A stretch of DNA of 64,000 nucleotides from Taklimakanibacter lacteus (GTDB lineage: Bacteria; Pseudomonadota; Alphaproteobacteria; Rhizobiales; Aestuariivirgaceae). Made by a program: the position numbers and the translations under genes. The notes beneath the pieces were generated by a model. That model was not told where the DNA came from, did not search any database, and saw only the letters and a program-made list of their open reading frames with translations. This document shows, in pieces, positions 52,198-60,913 of the stretch; positions within the stretch are counted from its first letter, which is position 1, and each line of letters begins with the position of its first letter. The stretch is from contig QOZQ01000002.1 in assembly GCA_003576695.1 (NCBI GenBank), positions 62,001 through 126,000 on the forward strand. Reading direction: 5' to 3'.

Positions 52198-53751
52198 ATG
52201 AATGCGACAGATACGCGGGAGGACGAGCGCGCGGCGCGCACCGATCCTCCCGTGCTGGTCGCTGGAAATCTGACCAAGCAGTTTCCCGGCGTCACCGCCG
52301 TCGATGATGTCAGCCTCACCATCAAGAGAGGTGAGATCGTCGCCTTGCTGGGACAGAATGGCGCCGGCAAGTCGACACTGATCCAGATCATCGCCGGCCT
52401 GCATCCGGCGGGAAGCTTCGCCGGCGAGATTCGTCTTTCCGGCAAGCCTTATCAGGCGGGCAGCGTCGCCGAGGCAGAAGCGGCCGGCGTCGCGCTGGTG
52501 CCCCAGGAAATAAATGTCGCGCCGGAAATGACGGTGGCCGAGAATCTCTATCTCAACGCCGAGCCGCAGCTTTGGGGTTTCCTCGACCAGCCCTTGCGGC
52601 TGACACGTGCCGGCAAAGCCTTGCGCGACTTCGGGCTTGCCATCGATCCGGCGCTCCCGATGAAGGCGCTCGACCTCGCCACCCAGCAACTCGCCCTGAT
52701 TGCGCGCGCTTTGTCGAAGAAGGTTGCTCTCCTGATCCTCGATGAGCCGACGGCGGCCCTCACCGAGGGCGAGGCGCAGCGCCTCTTCGATCGCATGCGG
52801 TTTCTGGCGGCGCGCGGCATGGCGATCATCTTTGTCACCCATCGCCTGGCCGAGGTATTCGCGGTGTCCACCCGTATCGTGATCATGCGCGACGGCCGCA
52901 TCTGCGGCACCCATGCAACCAGCGATGTAACGAGATCGCAGGTGGTCACGGAAATGGTGGGTCATGCGGTGGCATCGACGGAGAGAGCCCGGCAGCCAGT
53001 GCGCCGCGGGGCGGCGCTGACGGTGGAAGGACTCAAAGTGTTCGATACGGACGATCCGGCGCGTTTGCGCGTGCGCGATTTGTCTCTGTCTTTGGCGCAA
53101 GGCGAGATACTTGGCCTTTTCGGCCTGGTGGGCTCGGGCTGTATCGAAGCCGCCGTCGCTCTCTATGGCGCCTGGCCCGGATCGTGGGAAGGCGCAATCA
53201 CGCTCGACGGATCGCCGGTCAATCTCGACAACCCGACGATTTCCGTCGCGTCGGGCATGGGCTTCATGGCGCAGGACCGGCGTGACTGCCTCATGCCCGA
53301 TCACGCGGTGCATGACAATATCATCCTGGCCAGCCTCGAGCGTCTTTCGGCGACAGGTTTCAGCGATGATGCGAGAGCGCGGCGGACGACCCTCGATCTG
53401 GTGCGCGACCTCGCCGTCAGGACACGCTCGATCGAAAGTCCGGTCGGCACATTGTCGGGCGGCAATCAGCAGAAGGTCCAGGTGGCGCGCTGGTTGTCGG
53501 CGCAAGCGCGCATCCTGATCCTGGTCGATCCGACTCGCGGTGTCGATATCGGAGCGCGCGGCGAGATCAAGCGAATATGGGCGCGGCTCAGCGAGGAGGG
53601 ACGCTCCATTCTCATCGCCTCGACCGATGCCGAAGAGCTTGTCGATATCTGCGACCGGGTGATCGTTCTGCGCGGCGGTGAGCCGGTGGCCGAAATCGGC
53701 CGTGACGAATTGACCGAAGAGAGAATTCTGGGGGTTGCCGCCGGTGTCTGA
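52198..53751 (+). CDS. Sugar ABC transporter ATP-binding protein, two cassettes (XylG/RbsA type)
   Basis: 517-residue fused double ATPase. First cassette: GQNGAGKST Walker A near residue 60, VPQEINVAPEMTV, LDEPTAALTEGEAQ Walker B, FVTHRLAEVF. Its signature region reads ALDLATQQL, altered from LSxGxxQ. Second cassette: LFGLVGSGCIEA replaces Walker A, as is normal for this family (no Lys), while LSGGNQQKVQVAR and LVDPTRGVDIGA are intact. It delivers ATP energy to the XylH-like permease. Assignment to the class is secure; the sugar is unknown. Confidence 0.93.
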   Translation: MNATDTREDERAARTDPPVLVAGNLTKQFPGVTAVDDVSLTIKRGEIVALLGQNGAGKSTLIQIIAGLHPAGSFAGEIRLSGKPYQAGSVAEAEAAGVALVPQEINVAPEMTVAENLYLNAEPQLWGFLDQPLRLTRAGKALRDFGLAIDPALPMKALDLATQQLALIARALSKKVALLILDEPTAALTEGEAQRLFDRMRFLAARGMAIIFVTHRLAEVFAVSTRIVIMRDGRICGTHATSDVTRSQVVTEMVGHAVASTERARQPVRRGAALTVEGLKVFDTDDPARLRVRDLSLSLAQGEILGLFGLVGSGCIEAAVALYGAWPGSWEGAITLDGSPVNLDNPTISVASGMGFMAQDRRDCLMPDHAVHDNIILASLERLSATGFSDDARARRTTLDLVRDLAVRTRSIESPVGTLSGGNQQKVQVARWLSAQARILILVDPTRGVDIGARGEIKRIWARLSEEGRSILIASTDAEELVDICDRVIVLRGGEPVAEIGRDELTEERILGVAAGV

Positions 53752-53758
53752 TCCAGCC

Positions 53759-54940
53759 ATGACCATGTCAAAATCGGAAGAGCTTCAGGCAGGACAGCGC
53801 CGCCTTGGCTCTTTCAGTCTGGCATCTTTGCGCGACTATATGCTGCTGGTCATCCTCGCCGCCATCTGGTGCTTCTTCTATGTGGCGACCGACGGCATCT
53901 TCCTGATGCCGCGCAATCTGGTGCTGTTGGCGCTGCAGACCTCGATCGTGAGCCTCGCCGCGATCAGTGCCGTCATGCTGATCGTCACGCGCAATTTCGA
54001 TCTTTCGGTCGGCTCTGCCGTGGCGCTGGTCGGTGTCGTTGTGGCTCTCCTTTCCGGCCAGTATGATGTTCAGCCGATCATTGCTGTTGCTGCTGCCATC
54101 CTGGTCGGGCTCCTGATGGGCGCCTGGCAAGGCTTCTGGGTCACGCGCATCGGGGTTTCATCCTTCATCGTGACATTGGCCGGCATGCTCTACTTCCGCG
54201 GCCTGTCAATGATCGTGACCAATGGGGCGACCATTGCTTCCCTGCCGCGGCCGCTGACCCGCTTCGCCACCGCCTTCCTGCCGCCGTTGCCGTCGATCCT
54301 GCTGGTGATCGCCACGGCCGGGGGCTTTCTCCTTCTGCGCTGGTGGGAAATCCGCCGCGCCCATCAGCTGGGCGTCGTGGCGAAGCCGCAATCATTGTTT
54401 GTGAAGACTTTGATACCGGTCATCGTCGCGACGGGGATCACGCTGTTCATCGTGTCCTGGCAAGGCATGCCCTGGCTCGTCCTACTCGTCGCTTTCTGTG
54501 CTCTCGCCGCCGAACTGGTCATGCGCCGCACCCGCTATGGCGCGCAGCTCTACGCAATAGGCGGAAACCCCGAGGCCGCGCGCCTCGCCGGCATCAACAT
54601 CAAGCGGGTGATCTTCTGGAATTTCGTCATTGCCGGCCTCGCCTATGGCATCACCGGCGTGGCGCTCACCGCGCGCGTCGGCGGCGCGGTGGCGGGAAGC
54701 GCCGGTCTGTTTCTGGAGCTCGACGCCATTGCCGCGGCGATCATTGGCGGGACGGCGCTTTCGGGCGGCCGCGGCCGCATTCTGGGTGCGCTGGTCGGCG
54801 CGCTGCTCATGGGCAGCCTCAATAATGGCATGAGCCTCATGAATGTCGCGCCCTTCTTCCAGGACACCGTCCGTGGTGCGGTTCTCCTTCTTGCCGTGGC
54901 GCTCGATCACTTGAGCCGCAGCCGCGCCCGATCTAAGTAA
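53759..54940 (+). CDS. Sugar ABC transporter permease (XylH type)
   Basis: 393-residue inner-membrane permease with about ten hydrophobic segments, longer than RbsC and similar to XylH. Features: LIVTRNFDLSVGSAVALVGVV, FIVTLAGMLYFRG, the conserved YAIGGNPEAARLAGI loop and IAAAIIGGTALSGGRGRILGAL (in parts). Start ATG at 53759 rather than the TTG at 53735 inside the preceding gene; a second ATG (53753) lies two codons upstream of the MSK start. It completes the LacI-controlled importer and is followed after 27 bp by an aldo/keto reductase. Confidence 0.9.
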   Translation: MTMSKSEELQAGQRRLGSFSLASLRDYMLLVILAAIWCFFYVATDGIFLMPRNLVLLALQTSIVSLAAISAVMLIVTRNFDLSVGSAVALVGVVVALLSGQYDVQPIIAVAAAILVGLLMGAWQGFWVTRIGVSSFIVTLAGMLYFRGLSMIVTNGATIASLPRPLTRFATAFLPPLPSILLVIATAGGFLLLRWWEIRRAHQLGVVAKPQSLFVKTLIPVIVATGITLFIVSWQGMPWLVLLVAFCALAAELVMRRTRYGAQLYAIGGNPEAARLAGINIKRVIFWNFVIAGLAYGITGVALTARVGGAVAGSAGLFLELDAIAAAIIGGTALSGGRGRILGALVGALLMGSLNNGMSLMNVAPFFQDTVRGAVLLLAVALDHLSRSRARSK

Positions 54941-54967
54941 CCCTCTCCATCATACTGAGGTCCAGGA

Positions 54968-55996
54968 ATGACGTACCTGCCGCATCCCGATCGCTATAAA
55001 GCCATGCATTACCGCCGCTGCGGGCGAAGCGGCCTCGATTTGCCGGCGCTCTCGCTGGGCCTGTGGCACAATTTCGGCGAGGATGCGTCCTTCGCGAATG
55101 CCCGCGCCATCAGCCGGCGCGCTTTCGATCTCGGCATCACGCATTTCGATCTGGCAAACAATTACGGGCCACCGCCCGGTTCGGCAGAGGAGGCCTTCGG
55201 CAAGATACTCAAGACCGACTTCGTTCATCACCGCGATGAGCTCATCATCTCGACCAAGGCCGGCTACCGGATGTGGCCGGGGCCTTATGGCGAGTTCGGC
55301 AGCCGCAAATATCTGCTGGCGAGTCTCGATCAAAGCCTGAAGCGCATGGGTCTCGATTACGTCGATATTTTCTACTCGCATCGCTTCGATCCCCGCACGC
55401 CGCTCGAGGAGACGATGGATGCGCTCTCAACCGCCGTGCGGCAGGGCAAGGCGCTCTATACCGGCATCTCGTCCTACGGCCCGGGGCGCAGCGCCGAGGC
55501 GGCCGCCTTGCTGCGGGCTTCAGGCGTGAGGCTCCTCATCCACCAGCCGAGCTATTCCATGCTCAACCGCTGGATCGAGCGTGACGGCCTCCTGGACCGG
55601 CTCGAGAAGGATGGTGTCGGCTGCATCGCCTTCACGCCTTTGGCGCAAGGCCTGTTGACCGGAAAATATCTGAACGACGTTCCGGCGGGCAGCCGCGCCA
55701 CCGCGGGCAAATCATTCTTCCCTGAATTCCTCAATGACAAGGTGCGGGAACGCTTGCGGGCGCTTGCCGCCATCGCCACGCGCCGCGGCCAGTCTTTGGC
55801 GCAGATGGCGATTGCCTGGGTGTTGCGCGATCCGCGCATGACCACCGCCTTGATCGGGGCGAGCCGGCCGGAGCAGATCGATGAAAATGTCGGCGCTTTG
55901 GCGCGGCTCGATTTCACGGCTGCGGAGCTTGCCGAGATCGATCGTCACGCGGTCGACAGCGATATCAATCTCTGGGCAGAATCGAGTGCTGGATAG
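54968..55996 (+). CDS. Aldo/keto reductase (YghZ/GprA-like)
   Basis: 342-residue NADPH-dependent oxidoreductase of the AKR14-like group. Catalytic tetrad visible: Asp and Tyr in FDLANNYGPPPGSAEEAFG, Lys in IISTKAGYRMWPGPYG, His in FYSHRFDP. C-terminal cofactor motif ALIGASRPEQIDENVGAL. E. coli YghZ reduces L-glyceraldehyde 3-phosphate and other aldehydes; here the gene follows a sugar importer, so it probably interconverts an aldose and a polyol or acts on a sugar-derived aldehyde. It ends at a family-B repeat fragment. Confidence 0.9.
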   Translation: MTYLPHPDRYKAMHYRRCGRSGLDLPALSLGLWHNFGEDASFANARAISRRAFDLGITHFDLANNYGPPPGSAEEAFGKILKTDFVHHRDELIISTKAGYRMWPGPYGEFGSRKYLLASLDQSLKRMGLDYVDIFYSHRFDPRTPLEETMDALSTAVRQGKALYTGISSYGPGRSAEAAALLRASGVRLLIHQPSYSMLNRWIERDGLLDRLEKDGVGCIAFTPLAQGLLTGKYLNDVPAGSRATAGKSFFPEFLNDKVRERLRALAAIATRRGQSLAQMAIAWVLRDPRMTTALIGASRPEQIDENVGALARLDFTAAELAEIDRHAVDSDINLWAESSAG

Positions 55997-56013
55997 AGCA
56001 CGATCCGGAAACT
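55994..56013. repeat. Fragment of palindromic repeat family B
   Basis: TAGAGCACGATCCGGAAACT corresponds to the first arm of family B; the rest is missing. It begins in the aldo/keto reductase stop codon and fills the short gap to the convergent GntR gene stop at 56017. Confidence 0.55.
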
Positions 56014-56016
56014 GGC

Positions 56017-56658
56017 TCACACATTGAGCCGGTGCTCGAAATAGGCCTGGTGCTCGCGCGACAATCGGCAGGCGAGCTCGACATCTTTTGCCTTGATCGC
56101 ATCGACGATCGGCTGATGGCTTTCCGCCGCCGCCATGAAATCGATGCCGGGTTCCGACAAGGTCACGCGGGTATGGATTTCGAGATGGAGCGAGTCCCAT
56201 AATTTGAGCAGCAATTCATTGCCGGCCGCCGCCACGATGGCGCGGTGGAACTGCACGCTATGGGCGATCATCCGCTCGATATCCCGGGCCAGTGCCGCGT
56301 CCCGCATGCCGTCGACCTCGCGCTGCAGCACGGTGATGTCGAGTGCCAGACTGCCGGTGGCGAGCCGCGCGGCCGCTTCCTCGAGCGCGCCGCGCACCAG
56401 ATAGATTTCTCTTTGCGCGCTGGTGGCGAAGGGCTTCACGAAAGAGCCGCGCCGCGGCTTGCTGGTGACGAGCCCGGCCATTTCGAGATCGCGCAGGGCT
56501 TCGCGCACCGGCAGCTGGCTGGTGCCGAATTCCTCCGCCAGCTTCAGTTCGATGAGCCGCTCGCCGCTCTTGTAATGGCCGGTCGCGATGCGCTCGACGA
56601 GCGTCTTGCGGATGCGCCCGCTGAGCGACGGGGAGGAATCTTTATGGGGGTCGAGCAT
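56017..56658 (-). CDS. GntR-family regulator, FadR subfamily
   Basis: 213 residues. HTH domain at about 10-75 (LSGRIRKTLVERIATGHYKSGERL, then FGTSQLPVREALRDLEMAGLV). FCD-type effector domain from about 90: REIYLVRGALEEAAARLA, MIAHSVQFHRAIVAAAGN and SHQPIVDAIKAKDVELACRLSREH with metal-binding His/Asp candidates. The ATG at 56658 is chosen by family length; the open frame continues upstream into the divergent leader but lacks family residues. Probable regulator of the divergent molybdenum-hydroxylase operon beginning at 56844. Confidence 0.88.
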   Translation of the reverse strand: MLDPHKDSSPSLSGRIRKTLVERIATGHYKSGERLIELKLAEEFGTSQLPVREALRDLEMAGLVTSKPRRGSFVKPFATSAQREIYLVRGALEEAAARLATGSLALDITVLQREVDGMRDAALARDIERMIAHSVQFHRAIVAAAGNELLLKLWDSLHLEIHTRVTLSEPGIDFMAAAESHQPIVDAIKAKDVELACRLSREHQAYFEHRLNV

Positions 56659-56778
56659 TTCGAGATTGATTATTGATAATTGATCGCTTAGGCTTTGCGC
56701 ACAATAAGCGGCTGGAGGCGTGTTGGAAAGCGCTAACTGGCCCAAGGCAGCGGGATCGCACCGATCTCGTGCCCAAAG

Positions 56779-56825
56779 GGCGCTTTCCGCCAAAGTCGTT
56801 CGACTTTGGCGATCAGGGAAGCGCC
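56779..56825. other. Strong hairpin in leader of the hydroxylase operon
   Basis: Inner arms CGCCAAAGTCG (56788-56798) and CGACTTTGGCG (56801-56811) are perfect with a 2-nt loop. Outer arms GGCGCTT (56779-56785) and AAGCGCC (56819-56825) extend it. It lies 19 bp before the first gene. It may be a dispersed palindromic repeat, an mRNA-stability element or an attenuator; no T tract follows. Confidence 0.65.
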
Positions 56826-56843
56826 AGAAAATGGGAGGAATGA

Positions 56844-57644
56844 ATGTCCGTCACGCTTCTGGCGGCCAGGCAGGCACGCGCCGTTCCGGCATTGCAGGCC
56901 AAGGGTGGGATTGTGGTCGCCGGCGGCACGCTGGCGGTTGCCGACCTCAATCACGGCCAGGGACCTGGCACACTCATCATTGTGGACGGGCTGGGGCTTG
57001 GCCGGATCGAGATCAAGGGGCGCAAAGTGATCCTTGGCGCCATGGTCACCATGGCCCAGATCGCACATGATCGCCGTCTCAAATTCCTTCATCCGGTTAG
57101 CCAGTCCATTGGCGGCCCGGCGGTCAGGGCCATGGCCACGATCGGCGGCAATCTCTTCGCACCGGCGCCCTATGGCGATATGGCGGTGGCGCTCCTGGCG
57201 CTCGATGCCGAAGTCGCCCTGCATGACGGCAAGGCATTGCGCAAATTGCCGCTCGAAAACTTTCTCAAGCAGCGCGGCAAATACGAAAAGAGTCTCGTCG
57301 TTTCGGTCAGCTTCGCCATGCCGGAAGCCAACAGCTTTCGCTATGTGAAGGCGGTGCGCCGCAAGCCGGTGAGCGCGTCCCTCGTCACCATCGCCGCCGT
57401 GCTGCCGCGCAAGGCCGGCAAGGTGAAGGATGCCCGCATCGCTTTCGGCGCCATGGGGCCATGCGCTTTGCGCGCCCGCAAGTCGGAACGGGCCCTCGAA
57501 GGCAAGGCGCTTGACGCTTCCGCGATCAAGGAAGCAGCCGATCTGGCCGCCGATGGCACGGCGCCCGCCGATGATGCCTATGCGACGGGCTGGTATCGCC
57601 GGCAAATCGCCCCCATTCACCTGCAGCGCCTGCTCGGCGCCTGA
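56844..57644 (+). CDS. Molybdenum hydroxylase FAD-binding subunit (CoxM type)
   Basis: 266-residue medium subunit of a xanthine dehydrogenase/CoxLMS-type enzyme. FAD contacts: VAGGTLAVADLNHG near residues 25-38 and TIGGNLFAPAPYGDMAVALLAL near 94-115. The C-terminal CO-dehydrogenase flavoprotein domain follows from about 165. Slightly shorter than most CoxM proteins and with a compact N-terminal P-loop region. No signal peptide, so this enzyme is cytoplasmic, unlike the IorAB pair at 28430-31079. Start ATG at 56844 with GGGAGGA upstream. First gene of an operon running to 63756. Confidence 0.88.
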   Translation: MSVTLLAARQARAVPALQAKGGIVVAGGTLAVADLNHGQGPGTLIIVDGLGLGRIEIKGRKVILGAMVTMAQIAHDRRLKFLHPVSQSIGGPAVRAMATIGGNLFAPAPYGDMAVALLALDAEVALHDGKALRKLPLENFLKQRGKYEKSLVVSVSFAMPEANSFRYVKAVRRKPVSASLVTIAAVLPRKAGKVKDARIAFGAMGPCALRARKSERALEGKALDASAIKEAADLAADGTAPADDAYATGWYRRQIAPIHLQRLLGA

Positions 57645-57656
57645 CCGGAGAGAGAC

Positions 57657-58145
57657 ATGACCAAGGTCCCCGTCCAGTTCACCCTCAATGGCAGAGAACA
57701 GAATGAATTCGTCGATTCGGGCTCGACCCTGCTCGCGGCGCTGCGCGACAAGCTTGGCCTCTATGGCACCAAGGCCGGCTGCCATCAGGGCACTTGCGGC
57801 GCCTGCACCGTCATCATCGACGGCTCGCCCCAGCTCTCCTGCCTGACGCTCGCCGAACGCTGCGCCGGCAAGAGCGTGACCACGCTCGAAGGGCTGACCG
57901 GCAATGGCGCGCTGCATCCGCTGCAGCAGGCCTTCATGGAAGGCTTCGCCGCCCAATGCGGCTTCTGCACGCCGGGCATGATCCTGGCCGCCAAGAGCCT
58001 GCTCGACCGCAATCCTTCTCCCTCGCGCGACGACGTCATCGATGCGATCTCCGGCAATATCTGCCGCTGCACCGGCTACGACCCCATCATCAACGCCATA
58101 TTGACGGCGGCCGAGCAGTTGCGCGGCGCCAGGAAGAGCGCGTGA
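57657..58145 (+). CDS. Molybdenum hydroxylase 2Fe-2S subunit (CoxS type)
   Basis: 162-residue small subunit with two 2Fe-2S clusters. First cluster: the cysteines of GCHQGTCGACTV and LSC near residues 42-62. Second cluster: QCGFCTPGMI and NICRCTGYD near 100-140. It carries electrons from the molybdenum site to the FAD subunit. Start ATG at 57657 with GGAGAGA upstream; it lies 12 bp after the FAD subunit gene and 7 bp before the large-subunit gene. The set of FAD, FeS and Mo subunits is therefore complete. Confidence 0.93.
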   Translation: MTKVPVQFTLNGREQNEFVDSGSTLLAALRDKLGLYGTKAGCHQGTCGACTVIIDGSPQLSCLTLAERCAGKSVTTLEGLTGNGALHPLQQAFMEGFAAQCGFCTPGMILAAKSLLDRNPSPSRDDVIDAISGNICRCTGYDPIINAILTAAEQLRGARKSA

Positions 58146-58152
58146 GGGCGAC

Positions 58153-59523
58153 ATGATCGAATACCGCAAGGATTATTTCAGCGACGCGCGCACCGACGGC
58201 CTCACCGAAGTGGGCGTGACGCGCCAGCGCTCCGATGTGTTGGGCCATGTGACCGGCAAGACGCAATATTATGCCGATCGCCATTTCGCCGGCCTTCTGC
58301 ATCTGAAGATGGTGAGGAGCCCGCATCATCATGCCCGCATCAAGTCGATCGATGTGTCCAGGGCGCTGAAGGTGCCGGGCGTGGTGCGCGTCCTCACCGC
58401 CAAGGATGTGCCGCAGAATATCTACACCATCCTCTGCCTGATCCAGGTCGAGCCCAATGACGAGCCGGTGCTGGCTTTCGACAAGGTGCGCTTCAAGGGC
58501 GAGCAGATCGTGGCCGTGCTGGCCGAAAGCGAGCAGGCAGCACTCGCAGGCGTCGCCAAGGTGAAGGTTGTCTATGAAGAGCTGCCGGCGGTCTTCGACG
58601 TCGAGGAAGCGCTGAAGCCGGGTGCTCCGCTGGTCAATGAATATCACGGCAGGAACTGGTTCACCTATGAGGGCCATCACTGCCGGCGCGTGCGTTTCGG
58701 CAATGTCGATGAAGGCTTCGCCGCTGCCGATCATGTCATCGAGGAAATGTACCAGTCCTCGCCCATCGAGCACGCGCCGACCGAGACGACCGGCTGCATC
58801 GTCGTGCCCGACCAGAATGAACGCTATACCTGCTATTCCAACACGCAGGCGCTTTACTTCACCCTCGACAATTCGGCGCTGATCCTCAATTCGCCCTTCC
58901 ACAAATTGCGCCTGGTCGGGGGCACGGTCGGTGGTGGCTTCGGCGGCAAGGTCGATGTCATCACCGAGCCCATTGCCTTCCTCGCCGCCATGCTGACCAG
59001 GCGCCCGGTCAAATATGAATATTCGCGCGCGGAGGAGATGCAGGTCTCATCGCCCCGCGCCGCCGAGCGCATCTATATCAAGGATGGCGTCGCGAAGGAC
59101 GGCCGCATCCTGGCGCGCCAGGTGAGGCTCTATGTCGATGCCGGCGCCTATTCGCGCCATTCGCCCTATGGCACCACCAAGGCGGCGGCCCACATGCCGG
59201 GGCCATATACGATCCCCAATGTCTGGGTCGATTGCCACTGCGTCTATACCAACCGCACGCCGTCCAGCGCCATGCGTGGCTTCGGCGTGACCATTGGCGA
59301 CTTCGCCCTCGAAGTGCAGATGGACAAGCTCGCCCGGCTCATAGGCATGGACCCGATGGAATTCCGCATCCTCAACGCCTATCGCGACGGCGACATGAAG
59401 GCGCACCAGAAGGAAGTGGACGGCGCGGCGCTGGTCGAATGCGTGCAGGCGGCCTCCGATCTCGCCAACTGGCCGATCGCCGGGCGCTACAGAGCGATGT
59501 CGTCGCAGAAGCGGGAGGGCTGA
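58153..59523 (+). CDS. Molybdenum hydroxylase large subunit, N-terminal half
   Basis: 456 residues holding the aldehyde oxidase a/b hammerhead domain (TGKTQYYADRHFAGLLHLKMVRSPHHHARI, given in part; about residues 33-150) and the first molybdopterin-binding domain (GGTVGGGFGGKVDVITEP, then SSAMRGFGVTIGDFALEVQ). SSAMRGFG is the xanthine-dehydrogenase-like form; the AYxCSFR loop of form I CO dehydrogenase is absent, so this is not a CO dehydrogenase. The chain stops at 59523 exactly at the boundary between the two molybdopterin domains, and the second half is encoded at 59525. Substrate unknown; an aldehyde or sugar-derived aldehyde suits the neighbourhood. Confidence 0.88.
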   Translation: MIEYRKDYFSDARTDGLTEVGVTRQRSDVLGHVTGKTQYYADRHFAGLLHLKMVRSPHHHARIKSIDVSRALKVPGVVRVLTAKDVPQNIYTILCLIQVEPNDEPVLAFDKVRFKGEQIVAVLAESEQAALAGVAKVKVVYEELPAVFDVEEALKPGAPLVNEYHGRNWFTYEGHHCRRVRFGNVDEGFAAADHVIEEMYQSSPIEHAPTETTGCIVVPDQNERYTCYSNTQALYFTLDNSALILNSPFHKLRLVGGTVGGGFGGKVDVITEPIAFLAAMLTRRPVKYEYSRAEEMQVSSPRAAERIYIKDGVAKDGRILARQVRLYVDAGAYSRHSPYGTTKAAAHMPGPYTIPNVWVDCHCVYTNRTPSSAMRGFGVTIGDFALEVQMDKLARLIGMDPMEFRILNAYRDGDMKAHQKEVDGAALVECVQAASDLANWPIAGRYRAMSSQKREG

Positions 59524-59524
59524 T

Positions 59525-60592
59525 ATGACGAAGAAACGCGGTCGCGGCATGGCGTCGGTCAATTACCCGACCGGCATGAATCTGGGCGGCGATCCCTCGC
59601 AGGCCCTCATCCATGCAACGACGACGGGAAGCTTCATCGTCACTTTGTCGAGCGTCGATCTGGGCCAGGGGCTGAAGACGGTGATGGCGCAGATCTGTGC
59701 CGAGACCCTGGGCGTTTCGACGGAAAATGTCATCATCGACACGGCCGACACCGATACCGGACCCCATTGCATGGGCACTTTCGCCTCGCGCGGCACGCAT
59801 CGCATCGGCAATGCCATCATCATGGCGGCGAAGGAGGCGAAATCCGTTCTCCTTGAAGTCGCCGCCGAAGAACTCGAGGTCGATGCGGGCGATCTCGAGA
59901 CCGATGGCGCCGGCAACATCCGTGTGAAGGGCAGCCCGCAGAAGTCGATCGCCATTCTCAATGTGGCGCTCGCCGCCCATTTCAAACATGGCAGGACGAT
60001 TTCGGGTCGCGGCATCTTCCTGCAGCCGCGCTCCTATCCTGAGCCCGAGACCGGCAAGATGACGCCCGCCACTTGCTATGCCCATGCCTGCACCGTGGCG
60101 GAGGTCGAGGTCGACACCGAGACGGGCGAGGTTCAGGTCCTCTCCCTCAAGAGCGCCTATGAAGTGGGCCGCGCGCTCAATCCGCGTATGGTCGAGCAGC
60201 AGATCATTGGCGGCGCCTGGATGGGCCTGTCGCACGCGCTCTATGAAACGACCGAGCCCTATTATCCGAACCGCGCCCATGGGCCCACCGATTTCAACCA
60301 GTATCTGATGCCAGGCCCCGGCGATCTGCCGGAATTCAGTAACGTCATCATCGAGCGTCCGGCCGGCGACGGCCCCTTCGGCGCCAAGGGTGTCGGCGAG
60401 ATGACCGCCAATTCGCCGATCCCCGCCATTGCCAATGCGATCTTCGATGCCGTCGGCGTGCGCGTCGATTCGCTCCCCATCACGCCTGAGAAAGTTCTGC
60501 GCGGCATTCAGGCCCTAGCGCATGATCCGGAAAAGTGGACGCCGGTTTTCCGAAAAGATCATGCGCAAACAGAAGATGCCGCCCGCCACTAA
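59525..60592 (+). CDS. Molybdenum hydroxylase large subunit, C-terminal half (repeat-encoded tail)
   Basis: 355 residues carrying the second molybdopterin domain. It begins MTKKRGRGMASVNY, the linker normally inside a single large subunit. DLGQGLKTVMAQICAETLG and GTFASRGTHRIGNA contact the cofactor, and the catalytic Glu is in GAKGVGE near residue 290. It is in the +1 frame relative to 58153 and has its own ribosome site (GGGAGGG, 5 bases before ATG), so translation as a separate chain is likely. The last 25 or so residues (from about AHDPEKW) are encoded by a family-B palindromic repeat and are not part of the enzyme family. Confidence 0.87.
   Translation: MTKKRGRGMASVNYPTGMNLGGDPSQALIHATTTGSFIVTLSSVDLGQGLKTVMAQICAETLGVSTENVIIDTADTDTGPHCMGTFASRGTHRIGNAIIMAAKEAKSVLLEVAAEELEVDAGDLETDGAGNIRVKGSPQKSIAILNVALAAHFKHGRTISGRGIFLQPRSYPEPETGKMTPATCYAHACTVAEVEVDTETGEVQVLSLKSAYEVGRALNPRMVEQQIIGGAWMGLSHALYETTEPYYPNRAHGPTDFNQYLMPGPGDLPEFSNVIIERPAGDGPFGAKGVGEMTANSPIPAIANAIFDAVGVRVDSLPITPEKVLRGIQALAHDPEKWTPVFRKDHAQTEDAARH
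60515..60575. repeat. Palindromic repeat family B, copy inside coding sequence
   Basis: CTAGCGCATGATCCGGAAAA, then GCCGGTTTTCCGAAAAGATC and ATGCGCAAACAGAAG: the first hairpin of family B. It begins at a CTAG, as the copy at 7873 does. It is read in frame by the hydroxylase C-terminal gene, whose stop codon lies 15 bp beyond. Confidence 0.88.
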
Positions 60593-60604
60593 GAGGAGAA
60601 TTCC

Positions 60605-60913
60605 ATGTTCAAAGTCATGTCCCTGATGAAGCGCCGCACCGATATGAGCCTTGCCGATTTCCGCGAATGGGCCCAGTCCGAGCATCCAGTCCTCGCCAAG
60701 AAGCTTCCTGGCCTGCGCGGCTATCGCATGAATGTCGCGCGCGAGGAGAATGCCGACAATCCTTACGACGCGGTGAGCGAGATGTGGTTCGACAGCGCCG
60801 AGGCACGGCTTGCCGCCATGGCCACCGATGAGGGCAAGGCGGCGGGCGGCGATGCCGCATCGCATTGCGCCAGCCGGTTCCATTTCCTGGTTGAAGAGAA
60901 AGTCTTTGTCTGA
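60605..60913 (+). CDS. EthD-like small protein
   Basis: 102-residue ferredoxin-like (dimeric alpha/beta barrel) protein. FKVMSLMKRRTDMSLADFREWAQSEHPVLAKKLPGLRGY (given in part) is the EthD pattern, with HP and LPGL conserved, and EMWFDSAEARLAAMATDEGK follows. EthD-type proteins are small accessory or isomerase-like enzymes in degradation pathways. Start ATG at 60605 with AGGAG upstream. It lies between the hydroxylase subunits and the maturation genes, overlapping the latter by 8 bp. Confidence 0.82.
   Translation: MFKVMSLMKRRTDMSLADFREWAQSEHPVLAKKLPGLRGYRMNVAREENADNPYDAVSEMWFDSAEARLAAMATDEGKAAGGDAASHCASRFHFLVEEKVFV

Noticed and set aside
58153-60592. Interpretation of the split large subunit as a pseudogene
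   Set aside because: The break is at a domain boundary, the second half has its own ribosome site, all other motifs are intact, and subunit and maturation genes are preserved.
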